In this document: piece by piece, positions 9,845 to 19,386 of the stretch | How positions within the stretch are numbered: the first letter of the stretch is position 1 | Layout: each line of letters starts with the position of its first letter | DNA from: Nitrososphaeraceae archaeon | GTDB lineage: Archaea > Thermoproteota > Nitrososphaeria > Nitrososphaerales > Nitrososphaeraceae | Assembly: GCA_031316115.1 (NCBI GenBank) | Contig: JALDRC010000002.1 | Coordinates: forward strand, 310,001-374,000 | DNA: 64,000 nt | Reading direction: 5' to 3' | Notes under the pieces: model-generated | Database searches by the model: none | The model's input: only the letters and a program-made list of their open reading frames with translations | Told to the model about the DNA's origin: nothing | Made by a program: the position numbers and the translations under genes

Positions 9845-10849
9845 TTAGAATTGTTTGGTATATTCTTTTGCTAGCTCAAAATGGAGTTTCGCTTCTTTTA
9901 AATATTTATGCTTTTTATTCCATAACACTTCATTTGCCCGGAATAGTGAAACTTTACCTCTTACACAAGCTTTATAACACATCATAAAGAAAATCATTTT
10001 CTTGATATCATAATCTTTTGTTCTGTTTATATAGTAAGAAATGAAATTTTGACTTAAATCTGATCGATTGTGGAAATCTAAGTCCATTGCAAGATGAGCC
10101 ACATCTTCCATAATATCTGCATATCTGAGGGAATCGTTAAACTCTATTCTATCATATAGATAAAAACAGTCATCTAATATGAAAATATTTCTTAGATACA
10201 AATCTCCATGTATATCACGAATTTTATATTTCTTCATTCTTTGATAAAATAAATCTAAATTATTTTCTATGAATATGTTCAATCTATCCTCTAAAAATGA
10301 ATCTATTTGATAGAATTTTGATATTGTTCTAAAATTTTCATTGACCTTCTCTCTCATAAAATCTGGGTGACCAAAACTTGTAATTTTATCACTAATCATA
10401 GCGGATTCATGAAATTTAAATAAAATATTAGTTAAATTATCAATTATAGTGTTATCGACTTTTTTATTCTTCACCAAGTTATCCATTCTGAATTTTTGTG
10501 GAATTTCTAGCATTTTTACAGCATATTCTAATGGCTTGCCTTTTTGGTTTAATTCTACTATCTTATATATGTTATTCTCGAATACGATTTTAACTACTTT
10601 TTGATACATCTCTCCACATAATGGTCTATTCAAAAGAACCTCTTTTTCACAACATATTTTTCGGAGTTGAAGATTAGAAAAATCAAGAACCTGTCCAAAT
10701 TTAATATTTTTTTTTATTTTGTAGGCAAAATTACCAGTTAGGATAATCCATGAAATATGTGTTTCAAGAATCCTGAACTTTGAAATAGGATGATCATATG
10801 ATTTTTTATCTTTTAAGTTTTGAACGATATTAGATTGATTAATATTCAA
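9845..10849 (-). CDS. Aminoglycoside phosphotransferase-fold protein (COG2187-like)
   Basis: The 334-residue protein has the kinase-like fold of the COG2187 group. Visible motifs: A-Y-K-I-K-K (42-47), likely holding the ATP lysine; H214-G-D216 with N221 as the catalytic loop (I-H-G-D-L-Y-L-R-N); and D233 in Y-D-R-I-E-F as the metal site, followed by Y-A-D-I-M-E-D-V-A-H-L. Many COG2187 proteins carry a second P-loop ATPase domain at the C-terminus; here the protein ends after the phosphotransferase half. The substrate is unknown, and a resistance role should not be assumed. The gene stands alone. Confidence 0.82.
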   Translation of the reverse strand: MNINQSNIVQNLKDKKSYDHPISKFRILETHISWIILTGNFAYKIKKNIKFGQVLDFSNLQLRKICCEKEVLLNRPLCGEMYQKVVKIVFENNIYKIVELNQKGKPLEYAVKMLEIPQKFRMDNLVKNKKVDNTIIDNLTNILFKFHESAMISDKITSFGHPDFMREKVNENFRTISKFYQIDSFLEDRLNIFIENNLDLFYQRMKKYKIRDIHGDLYLRNIFILDDCFYLYDRIEFNDSLRYADIMEDVAHLAMDLDFHNRSDLSQNFISYYINRTKDYDIKKMIFFMMCYKACVRGKVSLFRANEVLWNKKHKYLKEAKLHFELAKEYTKQF

Positions 10850-12050
10850 TATTATAATTAATAGATAAACTAATACATCTGATTTAAATTAATTGGTTAT
10901 GGTTGGACCTTCTTAGCATATTAGATAAGTACTGAAAACACATTTGATTAAAACTACTACATATTCAGAATCTAGTTTTTAAATCTTAAACTTAAAATTT
11001 TTAATTAATAAAATTTTGTTATATATTATAAATTTAAGGAAATGAAAAAAGACAAATTAATAGTATACTTATATAAACAAAAATTTATGATAATACCTTG
11101 AAAGAAAGAATAAAAATTCTAGAATTAAGAATTTTGTATGATATAATAACTCAATTCCTAAACATAATTTGAAAATAAACGGATACAATTATTTAGTTTT
11201 ATTGGAATTCTCAAATTTATGACTAATAATATAACCTAAAAAAAATAATTGTTGCTATATTGATGTTTAATATACTATTTTGGTTCTAGTACTTTAACAT
11301 TTTTATATTTAATGAAGCTAATTATAAATTTTCAATCCTAGTTATCTTCATAATATAAGATTTAGACCTGTCACTTCCAAAATTATCACGTTTAACAAAT
11401 CTTATATTATATCGATCTTTTATATTCTTGAACTTAAACGAATATCTAAATATTCGTTAATTTTATTGAATATCATAATTAAAGATAACTTTTTTAATCA
11501 AATATACTTTAGTAGTTTTCCTATTACAAAATAATGATCTAAAATCAACAATTTTGATATTAAATTTTTCAAAAGAAATTCTATCATTGTTAAAAATTGA
11601 AATAATACTAATACATCAAAAAAATTGCATTATCAATTCATATAATATCTAACTGCTTAAAATATAATTGTAATAAAAAAAATCAACATGAATTTGGTCC
11701 AATAAGAATCTATAAAAAATTTTACAAAAACCATAGATAAACAACAATTTGATGCAGTTTAGAGTGATGAATTTTTGAAATGTTTGATAAATAGATTTAG
11801 ATAATGAATATAATAAAAAAATCAAGAAAAAAGATATATTTATTTTAAAAATCTAAGTTATTGTATTAAAAATTATTAGTCTGGAAGAAAAAATCACTTT
11901 TATCTAATTGGATTTCATTAAAATGATCTTTGTATATATCTTACTTCCAGCTGATGACTAACATTAAATGATTAATTTTATTTTAAAAACTACTATTAAA
12001 CTGTGTCTTAATCTTAATAATATCCTGAGTATTAATACATTTAAAGCCCA
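10850..12050. other. 1.2-kb AT-rich gap with no supported feature
   Basis: The stretch is extremely AT-rich, with stops in all frames and no tRNA-like or repeat structure that I can see. It may contain promoters for both flanking genes and small RNAs, but nothing can be supported from the sequence. Confidence 0.5.
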
Positions 12051-13040
12051 TTGTATCCTGATATTGGTTTATTTCAACGGTATTCTAAAAATCCTATATT
12101 AACTCCTAATTCTCATAATTTGTGGGAATCCAAGGCAGTCTTTAATTGTACCACACTAAATCATGGTCATCAAATAAAGATGCTTTATCGTGCAGTAGGT
12201 GAATATGAATATTATATATCTAGAGTAGGATATGCATCTAGCGGAGACGGTTACCATTTTGAGAGGAAAAATGAACCGGTAATCGATATCTCTGAGAACT
12301 ATGAAAAATTTGGAATCGAAGACCCTCGAGTGACTATGATCGATAACGAGATCTTTATTACATACGTGGTCCTATCCGATTATGTCAAGAATACACCAAG
12401 AGTATCATCTGCATTAGCATTGACAAAGGATTTTATCGAATATTCTAAACTGGGATTTATTAGTGAAGAATTTGAAGATAATAAGGATATAGTTTTTTTC
12501 CCGCAAAAGTTCACATTCAACAAGAATATAAAGAATGAAAATGCCAGTATGTATGTATCATTACAAAGACCTAGTTCCTTTATAGGATCTAAATATGGTA
12601 CAGAATCTCCTAGCATTTGGCTTTATAAAGGAACCACGTTTAGAAATATGAATGGACATCTATTATTGATGAAACCAGAGCAAGATTGGGAATGTCTAAA
12701 ACTAGGAGCTGGACCTTCACCAATAAAGACAAAAAAAGGCTGGTTAATAATTTACCATGGTGTTGATCAGTATAAGGTATATAGAGCAGGTGCAGCAGTT
12801 TTGGATTTAAATGATCCTTCCAAAGTAATAGCAAAAACTACTAGCCCTATTTTAGAGCCATTAGAACCCTATGAAAAATTTGGTGACGTAAATAATGTGG
12901 TTTTTCCAACTGGAACAGCAATACTAGATGGGAATCTTTTGTTATATTATGGTGGTGCTGATAAAGTTTGCTGTGTTGCAACTGCTAATCTCGATACTTT
13001 ATTAGATTATATATTAGATCCATTTTCATTAAAAAAATAA
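12051..13040 (+). CDS. Glycoside hydrolase family 130 (mannoside phosphorylase-like)
   Basis: The 329-residue five-bladed propeller protein resembles GH130 beta-mannoside phosphorylases and hydrolases. Family marks: N-P-I-L-T-P near residue 14, the conserved F-G-I-E-D-P-R block near 86-92 (Asp as general acid), a W-L-I-I-Y-H-G-V segment near 230 and G-D-V-x-N-V-V-F-P-T-G near 282 before the closing L-L-L-Y-Y-G-G-A-D-K. GH130 phosphorylases release mannose-1-phosphate from beta-mannosides. Whether this member uses phosphate or water cannot be judged here. The start is TTG, chosen because the first conserved strand (F-Q-R-Y-S-K-N-P) follows at once. No sugar operon surrounds it. Confidence 0.85.
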   Translation: MYPDIGLFQRYSKNPILTPNSHNLWESKAVFNCTTLNHGHQIKMLYRAVGEYEYYISRVGYASSGDGYHFERKNEPVIDISENYEKFGIEDPRVTMIDNEIFITYVVLSDYVKNTPRVSSALALTKDFIEYSKLGFISEEFEDNKDIVFFPQKFTFNKNIKNENASMYVSLQRPSSFIGSKYGTESPSIWLYKGTTFRNMNGHLLLMKPEQDWECLKLGAGPSPIKTKKGWLIIYHGVDQYKVYRAGAAVLDLNDPSKVIAKTTSPILEPLEPYEKFGDVNNVVFPTGTAILDGNLLLYYGGADKVCCVATANLDTLLDYILDPFSLKK

Positions 13041-13451
13041 TATAATAAATTACTAAAAAGAGATAAGATAAAAAAATAGCAGTAATAATTGTTTACTTTG
13101 TATCTAATGAATTTGATTACAAAATTTCAATTTTTTGTAATAATAAAATAGATGTATATTCAAACGAAATGATGAAAAATATGTTTTGTAATACAATATT
13201 TAAATTATAATATAACTACAATAAACATAATAATGACAAATCAACAACTTTCTGAGTTGATAGATAATTGATTATGTTATAATCCATAATATTATTATTC
13301 AAAATACATTTACAGACGATCGGGGGCAGGATAAATTTTTTTTGGTTTTTAAAATATTAATTAAAAAATAAATTATGACTTCATTTTTTAGTTTTATTTT
13401 TATTTGAAAGAGTTGACTCTTTCAAATAGATAAAATTAATATTAATCAATA
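13041..13451. other. Intergenic region containing a perfect hairpin
   Basis: AT-rich noncoding DNA apart from a small G-rich patch near 13321-13328 and the inverted repeat listed separately at 13401-13428. Confidence 0.5.
13401..13428. promoter_or_regulatory. 12-bp inverted repeat upstream of a CBS-domain gene
   Basis: TATTTGAAAGAG pairs perfectly with CTCTTTCAAATA around a TTGA loop. It lies 24 bp before the first possible start of the CBS gene. It could be an operator for a dimeric regulator or a leader hairpin; there is no T-tract on the + side that would make it a factor-independent terminator. Confidence 0.5.
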
Positions 13452-13928
13452 ATGATGATAATATTGATAATGGAACATGAAGAAATCATTACTGTTACTA
13501 ATATTATGACTCCGTTACCCTTACAAGTTGTTAATAGTCTTACTAATGCCACAAATGTTTCATTAATTATGAAAGAATATAAAATAGGGTCTGTAATAGT
13601 AATCGATACAGAAAATCATCCAATTGGTATTGTAACTGAGCGTGACATCGTAAGGCGAGTAGTTTGTGAAAGAAAAAATCCATCAACAACAAAGGTTGAC
13701 TCTATAATGTCTAAACCAGTAATTACAGCAAAACATACAACAGCGATTGACAAGGCAATTAATACAATGATTAAAAACAAAATTCGAAGACTACCTATAG
13801 TAAAAACAGGTATTTTACATGGCATAATAACTTCAACGGATTTGGTAAAATTTTCATGTAAAAAGGAACAAGATCGGTATAAAATTTTAAAATGTTTATG
13901 TAGATATCACAAATATTGGGAAGAATGA
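13452..13928 (+). CDS. CBS-domain pair protein
   Basis: The 158-residue protein is two CBS motifs forming one Bateman module: repeat one around V-T-N-I-M-T-P to T-E-R-D-I-V-R (about 15-70), repeat two around S-I-M-S-K-P-V-I-T to I-I-T-S-T-D-L-V (about 83-137). Such modules bind adenosyl nucleotides and act as energy or redox sensors, often for a partner enzyme. The ATG at 13470 (M-E-H-E-E) is an equally likely start, since the first six residues M-M-I-I-L-I look unlike the family. The C-terminus carries a short Cys-containing tail (C-K-K, C-L-C). A second CBS pair protein is at 39869. Confidence 0.85.
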   Translation: MMIILIMEHEEIITVTNIMTPLPLQVVNSLTNATNVSLIMKEYKIGSVIVIDTENHPIGIVTERDIVRRVVCERKNPSTTKVDSIMSKPVITAKHTTAIDKAINTMIKNKIRRLPIVKTGILHGIITSTDLVKFSCKKEQDRYKILKCLCRYHKYWEE

Positions 13929-14054
13929 AATTAGGTTTAATCAAATTAAGGATTTAATTATATTATACGAATTTTTAAAAACAATTGAAGTACTTAAAAG
14001 ATATTCGATCCGGATGTATTTTTATAAATATGAGTTCACTCCTTTATAGAAAAT

Positions 14055-14915
14055 ATGATTATTAATGGAATTGAAGTATCTACAAAGTTAAAAAGTAGTT
14101 TAAGAACTAAAGTTGATTTATTAAAGAAACAAGGTACACATCCTTGTTTAGCTACAATTTTAGTTGGAAATGATCAGGCTTCTTCAATTTATGTTAAAAA
14201 TAAACATAAAGCCTGTTATGATCTTGGAATATCTACCAAGGATAATAAGCTGGATTCATCAATAACTGAAAATGAATTACTAAAAAAGATCATCGACTTA
14301 AATAATGATGATTCAGTACATGGTATTTTAATACAACTACCTCTACCAAGACACATAAATCAGTTTAAGGTAATAAATACTATAAATCCATTAAAAGATG
14401 TTGATGGCCTGACTTATTATAATGCTGGTTTGTTATTTAATAAAAAACCCTTATTCATTCCATGTACTCCGCTAGGAATTATTGAATTATTCAAATATTA
14501 TAATATAGAACTTAAATCTAAAGACATTCTAATTATCAATAGAAGCATTTTAGTAGGAAAACCTCTCTCATTGTTGCTACTTGATAGAGATGCAACAGTG
14601 ACAGTTTGTCATTCAAAAACAATGTTTTTAGAAGAGAAATTAAAAGTAGCAGATATAATCATCACTGCAGTTGGTAATAGGAACATATTCACCCTAAAAG
14701 AAGAAAATGTCAAAGAAGGAGTGGTAATCATTGACGTTGGAATCTCTCGATTATCAGGGAAAGTAGTGGGTGATACTGATTTTGAATCTTTATTACCTAA
14801 GGCATCTTGGATAACGCCGGTACCGGGAGGGGTAGGACCAATGACTATTACAATGTTATTGAACAATACAGTTAAAGCTGCAACAAGAAAATCTTTTAAT
14901 TTATTAGATATTTAA
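14055..14915 (+). CDS. folD: Methylenetetrahydrofolate dehydrogenase/cyclohydrolase
   Basis: This 286-residue FolD interconverts 5,10-methylene-, 5,10-methenyl- and 10-formyl-tetrahydrofolate with NAD(P). The catalytic set is present: Y46, K50 (Y-V-K-N-K), Q94 in Q-L-P-L-P, and D117 in K-D-V-D-G. The dinucleotide-binding segment near 163 reads N-R-S-I-L-V-G-K-P, with Asn where most FolD have Gly. The C-terminal P-V-P-G-G-V-G-P-M-T loop is complete. The formyl-THF cyclo-ligase gene follows after 2 nt, so the two form a C1-folate operon. Their product 10-formyl-THF is what PurN (21190) uses. Confidence 0.96.
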   Translation: MIINGIEVSTKLKSSLRTKVDLLKKQGTHPCLATILVGNDQASSIYVKNKHKACYDLGISTKDNKLDSSITENELLKKIIDLNNDDSVHGILIQLPLPRHINQFKVINTINPLKDVDGLTYYNAGLLFNKKPLFIPCTPLGIIELFKYYNIELKSKDILIINRSILVGKPLSLLLLDRDATVTVCHSKTMFLEEKLKVADIIITAVGNRNIFTLKEENVKEGVVIIDVGISRLSGKVVGDTDFESLLPKASWITPVPGGVGPMTITMLLNNTVKAATRKSFNLLDI

Positions 14916-14917
14916 CT

Positions 14918-15502
14918 ATGTCTCCTATCAATCCAAAAGAAATTATAAGAAAAAATGTTTTAGAAATAAGAAACCAATTATCTGATATTGATATAATAAA
15001 ATTTAGCAAGATTATAAACAAAAAAATAATTACCTCAAAAGAATTTAAAAATGCAAACTGTATTGGAATCTATTATCCTATAGGTTCAGAAGTACAAACA
15101 TTTGATATTATACGGGAATCTTTACTAATGAATAAACAAATTGGTCTGCCAAGGGTAATAAATTCAGAAATAATAAAATTTTATCTTATATTAGAAAAAT
15201 CTCTAGGTCAGATTAAACTTACCAAAGAAAAATATGGTGTTATGATAAATAGTGATTCAAACGTCGATTTAGAATCGATAGATCTGCTACTTATTCCTGG
15301 AGTAGCATTTGATAAAAAATGTAATCGAATTGGATATGGGAAAGGCTTTTATGATAAGTATATTCAAACTACTAATCAGGCAAAAAAAATTGGATTGGCT
15401 TTTCAAAAACAAATAGTCGAACAGATCCCGATAAATAAGCATGACAAAAAGCTTGATCTAATTGTTACTGAAAAAAATAATTATTATTATAAAACGAACT
15501 AA
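14918..15502 (+). CDS. 5-formyltetrahydrofolate cyclo-ligase
   Basis: The 194-residue protein belongs to the MTHFS/YgfA family, which converts 5-formyl-THF to 5,10-methenyl-THF with ATP. Family marks: the N-terminal K-E-I-I-R-K region with basic residues, G-I-Y-Y-P-I-G-S-E-V near residue 51 and the ATP/Mg motif R-I-G-Y-G-K-G-F-Y-D-K near 138. It starts 2 nt after folD and should be translated from the same mRNA. Together they salvage the storage form of the cofactor. Confidence 0.93.
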   Translation: MSPINPKEIIRKNVLEIRNQLSDIDIIKFSKIINKKIITSKEFKNANCIGIYYPIGSEVQTFDIIRESLLMNKQIGLPRVINSEIIKFYLILEKSLGQIKLTKEKYGVMINSDSNVDLESIDLLLIPGVAFDKKCNRIGYGKGFYDKYIQTTNQAKKIGLAFQKQIVEQIPINKHDKKLDLIVTEKNNYYYKTN

Positions 15503-15977
15503 TATACTTAAAATATTAATTACAACTAAATCTTTAAAACATGTTACTTCAGGTTTTTAAATCACCATCTCGGAGCACACTATTTTAATTTCTACAAATT
15601 TTGCTATTTTCTATTTGATATATTGTTATTATAACTTTCTATTTATTTTCTTAATTGATCAAATATCACCTCAAAACATATGACTTCAGATTTGTTGTCA
15701 CTACTCTCAATTTGTTCTACCTATAGAGCAAAATCTTTTTGATAGATCTAAAAACCATAAAAAATTTTATATAAAATATGTCGCTCTTATGCACAAATCC
15801 TATTGGTATATATTAATACTTGAAAACTTAAATCTAAAATCCAATATTTTAACAAATATTGATTAATTTATTTTAATTGTTATATTTCTTTGTATGAAAT
15901 ATTTTTAAGATCTAATTTTCCTCTATTATGTAAATAAAAATTAATGTTATGGCTTTGGAGTTTTTAAATAAATTTCA
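15503..15977. other. Convergent AT-rich intergenic region
   Basis: No supported gene or structure. It separates the 3' ends of the folate operon and the VOC gene. Confidence 0.4.
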
Positions 15978-16397
15978 TCATTCTGGTGCAAAGCCATGAT
16001 AATATGGTATCTGAGAAAATTCTTCTGTTGGTTTTGGTTCGTTTAGCGAAATTAGATAACCATCTGGGTCTTCTACTATTACGTTTTTGCCATAAGGACC
16101 TTCATTTACCTTACGATAAAATTTTATATTATTTGTAACAAGAACGTTATGTAGCTCATCAAAGTTCGTTATCATGAAAGTTATCATTATGTTTCCATTT
16201 GAAGAGTCAGATTTACTTTCATTTTCAGGAGTATTCTTACCTAGAGTTATATTGATACTTTCTCCTCCTTTATAAGCGAATTCTATTCTATCTTCTGTTT
16301 TTTGGTTTATTTGCATTCCTAATATTCCATTGTAGAATTCTAATGATCTCTTTACATCTGTAACCAATAACGATATGCCTTTTATTTTGTAAGACAT
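15978..16397 (-). CDS. VOC superfamily (glyoxalase/dioxygenase fold) protein
   Basis: A single VOC domain of 139 residues starts M-S-Y-K-I-K-G-I-S-L-L-V-T-D-V, followed by S-L-E-F-Y-N-G-I-L-G-M and ending with V-E-D-P-D-G-Y-L-I-S-L-N-E. These are the two beta-alpha-beta-beta-beta modules of glyoxalase I, fosfomycin-resistance and ring-cleavage enzymes. Substrate cannot be assigned. An ATG 15 nt further upstream exists, but a TATA element centred near 16421 would start transcription at about 16395, so the inner ATG gives a leaderless mRNA and is chosen. Confidence 0.82.
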   Translation of the reverse strand: MSYKIKGISLLVTDVKRSLEFYNGILGMQINQKTEDRIEFAYKGGESINITLGKNTPENESKSDSSNGNIMITFMITNFDELHNVLVTNNIKFYRKVNEGPYGKNVIVEDPDGYLISLNEPKPTEEFSQIPYYHGFAPE

Positions 16398-16416
16398 ACC
16401 ATTTGTTATCAATAAC

Positions 16417-16426
16417 TTATATATAA
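16417..16426 (-). promoter_or_regulatory. TATA element of the VOC gene
   Basis: The + strand TTATATATAA is nearly self-complementary. Read leftwards it is centred about 25 nt before the inner ATG at 16397, which decides the start of that gene. Confidence 0.4.
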
Positions 16427-16752
16427 CTTAATGTTAAAGAATTTTTTTTCCTTAAAATCCTATCTCATTTTTCTTCTTTTTAGTCTCGTTATGGTACTTT
16501 CAATGGGTTACCCATCAATAGATTTCATTATTTCATAAACCTTCTAAACCAGAATAACAAAAAATAAATATATAAATGTTGTAAAAACTACAAATTTTTT
16601 TGACTTTATTCAAAATCCTTCATTAAATTGAAATATTTATGAATTCTATCTGAAAATGCATAAATATAGTCTAACCCTTTTTAAATAAACGTGGGGATAA
16701 ATAAATTTCCAATATTAATAAACCACTTGAAAAGTTTAGAGAGGAGAAAATT
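16427..16752. other. Divergent intergenic region
   Basis: Promoter region for genes on both sides. Near 16735-16752 lies a purine-rich stretch with GAGAGGAG, a good ribosome binding site for the oxidoreductase ATG at 16753, so that mRNA has a leader, unlike many genes here. Confidence 0.45.
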
Positions 16753-17835
16753 ATGACAATAAAATTCGGTTTTACTCAGGGGCTTAATGTTGCAAGATTG
16801 GGTTTGGATGAAACTCAGATCATTACAGCGTGTCAGATGGCAGATAGGTTAGATTATGATTCTATTTGGGCAATGGACCATACTAATGTTCCTCAATGGA
16901 AAAATGCAGTCGTAAATGATGCTTGGTTATTGCTAGCAGCAATAGGAGCATTAACAAATAAAGTTGAGCTAGGTACTTGTGTTACCGATGCGATAAGAAG
17001 ACATCCGTCTACTATAGCTTTAGCAACTGTAACTTTAGATAGGTTAACAAATGGTCGAGGAATACTCGGAATAGGCGCGGGGGAAGCTCAAAATGTAGTC
17101 GATTTTGGTATTGAATTTAACAAGCCAGTAACAAAATTAAAGGAACAACTTGAAGTTATTGACAAGCTTTTTCAGTCTGATCCCGATAATAGAGTAGATT
17201 ACGAAGGTAAATACTATAAATTGGATAATGCCTGCCTCCAAGCTGCTAGTATCAGAAAACCAAGACCTCCAGTTTATATCGCAGCTGGTGCACCTAAAAC
17301 CCTGGAACTATGTGCTAAATATGGGGATGGTTGGATTCCAATAGGTTATACTCCTGAATTATTTAAAGCACATGCGAATGTTATAAAAGACCATGCTAAA
17401 ACTGCAGGCAGAGATATAACTAACTTTCAATTTGCTAATGATGTAGATATTTATTTCACCGAAGACGGTGAAGAAGCTTGGAATAAAATGAAAAATGCGG
17501 TAAAGGTAAGTTTATTCAAACCTGAATTACTTAAGGTACACAATATACAACAAGATTCTGAATTTGATTTTAGAAAATACTTTACTGAATATGCAATGAA
17601 CAAACCAGAGCTTATGGAGCAAATGAAGAAGGCAGCATTAAAAATTCCAGATAGTGTTGCACGAACTGCAATCGGGGTTGGAAAGCCTGATGATGTAATA
17701 GAAATGTTAGAACGTTTCATTAACGCTGGTGTAAATCATTTCATTATTAGGTTTTGGGGAGATGGGTATTTCAAAAATATAGAAATGTTTGGTAAAAAAG
17801 TTATTCCTTACTTTAGAGGAAAAAATAAGAAATAA
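16753..17835 (+). CDS. LLM-class F420-dependent oxidoreductase
   Basis: The 360-residue TIM-barrel protein belongs to the luciferase-like monooxygenase class, near the methylene-tetrahydromethanopterin reductase (Mer) and F420-dependent glucose-6-phosphate dehydrogenase branch. Visible blocks: D-Y-D-S-I-W-A-M-D-H near residue 38, L-G-T-C-V-T-D-A-I-R-R-H-P near 77 (the conserved C-V-T-D and R-H-P), G-R-G-I-L-G-I-G-A-G-E near 105 and P-P-V-Y-I-A-A-G-A near 176. Nitrososphaerota make F420, and such proteins are abundant there. The actual substrate is unknown; a Mer role in C1 metabolism is possible but unproven. A strong ribosome binding site precedes the ATG. Confidence 0.85.
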   Translation: MTIKFGFTQGLNVARLGLDETQIITACQMADRLDYDSIWAMDHTNVPQWKNAVVNDAWLLLAAIGALTNKVELGTCVTDAIRRHPSTIALATVTLDRLTNGRGILGIGAGEAQNVVDFGIEFNKPVTKLKEQLEVIDKLFQSDPDNRVDYEGKYYKLDNACLQAASIRKPRPPVYIAAGAPKTLELCAKYGDGWIPIGYTPELFKAHANVIKDHAKTAGRDITNFQFANDVDIYFTEDGEEAWNKMKNAVKVSLFKPELLKVHNIQQDSEFDFRKYFTEYAMNKPELMEQMKKAALKIPDSVARTAIGVGKPDDVIEMLERFINAGVNHFIIRFWGDGYFKNIEMFGKKVIPYFRGKNKK

Positions 17836-17875
17836 ATTATTTATCAAATGACTTGTCTAATGATAATTAATAACA

Positions 17876-18952
17876 TTAACCGAAAAAAGAATCTAAAATT
17901 GGATTTTTCTTAATTTTTTTCAAATTGGCATTTTTATTATTTTTTTGACTCTTCGTTGTTTCTTTCTTTTTATGTCCATTTGTAATAGGTTCTGCCTCAT
18001 ATCCAAGATCTCTAAGAGTTCTAGCAAAATCTTCAGAAAAACCATGAATTGTATAAACCTTCTTTGGGTTACTATTTTCTACCACTTCCAAAAGCTCATT
18101 ATAATCACAATGGTCACTTAAAGGCATAGCATAATCTAACCCCATCATATACCTGTAGCCAGGGTTACATGCCCATCCGCTGAAACCTATAGTAATCGCA
18201 TTATATTTCTCTTTAAGGCTTTGTAAAAATTTAGACCTGCCAGTCATAAGGGACGACAACATAATCCATGGTTTTTTAGATAGACAATAATTTTTTTCTG
18301 CTTCACTATAAGTTATCAAATCTCTAAGAGGGATTTTCATTTTTCTATAAATAGTATTTATGTTTTCGATAGAATCTGAAACATAAAATGGATCCCAGTG
18401 TCTAAATAAGTCTACTAACAATTGAGCCTTTCCAAGAGAATATCCCATGATAATGACAGGGATACCTTTTTCATAAGCATCTGAAATAATTTGATTGGTT
18501 TCATGGACTATTTCCTTTGGATCCGGAAAAATAAATTCAGGTTTTCCAAATGTTGATTCTATTATTAATTTATCTACTTTTGGAATTTTGTTTTGATGTA
18601 TCATAAATCCCCTTTTTCTTATAGATATATCCCCGGTATAATATACTTCATTAAATGCTAGTAAACCTTTGGATCCTAGTATGTGTCCAGTATCTATTAG
18701 TTCTAAATTCTTTTCCTCGTATATAGGATTAGAGATCTCATATCCTCTTGCATTAGCAATTAACTCTGTTTCTTTAGAAACTAGAGTCTTGACTTTTGTT
18801 TTATTTTTAGGTTTTTTATAAATGTGGTCAGAATGAGCATGTGAAACAAATACAAAATTATCGTTATGGATTTTAGACGGATCTAGTAAAATTTTTGAAT
18901 TTTCATTATGTATTGCGAGACCTTCGTTACTTACTTTAATACTAGAAACCAT
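17876..18952 (-). CDS. Metallo-beta-lactamase-fold RNA/DNA exonuclease-like protein (COG1236)
   Basis: A metallo-beta-lactamase core is followed by a beta-CASP-like region, as in the COG1236 group of 3'-end processing exonucleases. The metal motif is F-V-S-H-A-H-S-D-H, then a shortened T-G-D in Y-Y-T-G-D-I-S, I-I-E-S-T-F-G and a late H in L-S-D-H-C-D-Y, with I-H-G-F near the end. The ATG at 18952 is chosen over an in-frame TTG at 19021, because the homologous first strand S-S-I-K-V starts there and the upstream residues are a non-conserved basic hydrophobic stretch. The tail is lysine-rich. Nucleic-acid processing is likely; the substrate is unknown. Confidence 0.8.
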   Translation of the reverse strand: MVSSIKVSNEGLAIHNENSKILLDPSKIHNDNFVFVSHAHSDHIYKKPKNKTKVKTLVSKETELIANARGYEISNPIYEEKNLELIDTGHILGSKGLLAFNEVYYTGDISIRKRGFMIHQNKIPKVDKLIIESTFGKPEFIFPDPKEIVHETNQIISDAYEKGIPVIIMGYSLGKAQLLVDLFRHWDPFYVSDSIENINTIYRKMKIPLRDLITYSEAEKNYCLSKKPWIMLSSLMTGRSKFLQSLKEKYNAITIGFSGWACNPGYRYMMGLDYAMPLSDHCDYNELLEVVENSNPKKVYTIHGFSEDFARTLRDLGYEAEPITNGHKKKETTKSQKNNKNANLKKIKKNPILDSFFG

Positions 18953-19021
18953 AGAAAGTTTTTTTATTGCCTTTATTTTAACTATTGTTTTTATACTTAA
19001 ATGCAATAGAACACTTTTCAA

Positions 19022-19386
19022 TGATTTAATATTTTATAATCATTATGATATCTATTTATAGTTCTATTAAATTAATCTTTACTAAAGCAAAATATCAAGT
19101 ATTTTTCATACATGTGTAGAACATTCCTACTAAATTGTTTATTCTCATATATTGTATCCACTACATTGAAAATAAAAATCTATATTCAGTTAATAAATAT
19201 AAATGACATTTATATAATTATTAATTTCTTATTATTTAGTGAGTAAATTGGATTTTAAAGATTTAAACTCAAAAACTACATAACTAGTTAATTAACAAAC
19301 ATATGATCAATATGTCCAGCCAAATGAAACTAATCATAAATAAAAAAATGAACACAGAATTATCATTAACACGATTAATAAAAACT
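19022..19386. other. AT-rich intergenic region
   Basis: It lies between the COG1236 gene and the 3' end of purD, both read leftwards. No gene or structured element is visible; the promoter of the COG1236 gene probably lies between 18985 and 19040. Confidence 0.4.

Noticed and set aside
9769-9987. 72-codon frame at the end of the stress-protein gene
   Set aside because: It starts inside the Usp end in another frame and runs into the antisense of the kinase-like gene; no motif.
13170-13256. Possible C/D-box guide RNA (ATGATGA ... CTGA)
   Set aside because: The boxes are too far apart, internal C'/D' boxes are missing, and such short motifs are frequent in AT-rich DNA.
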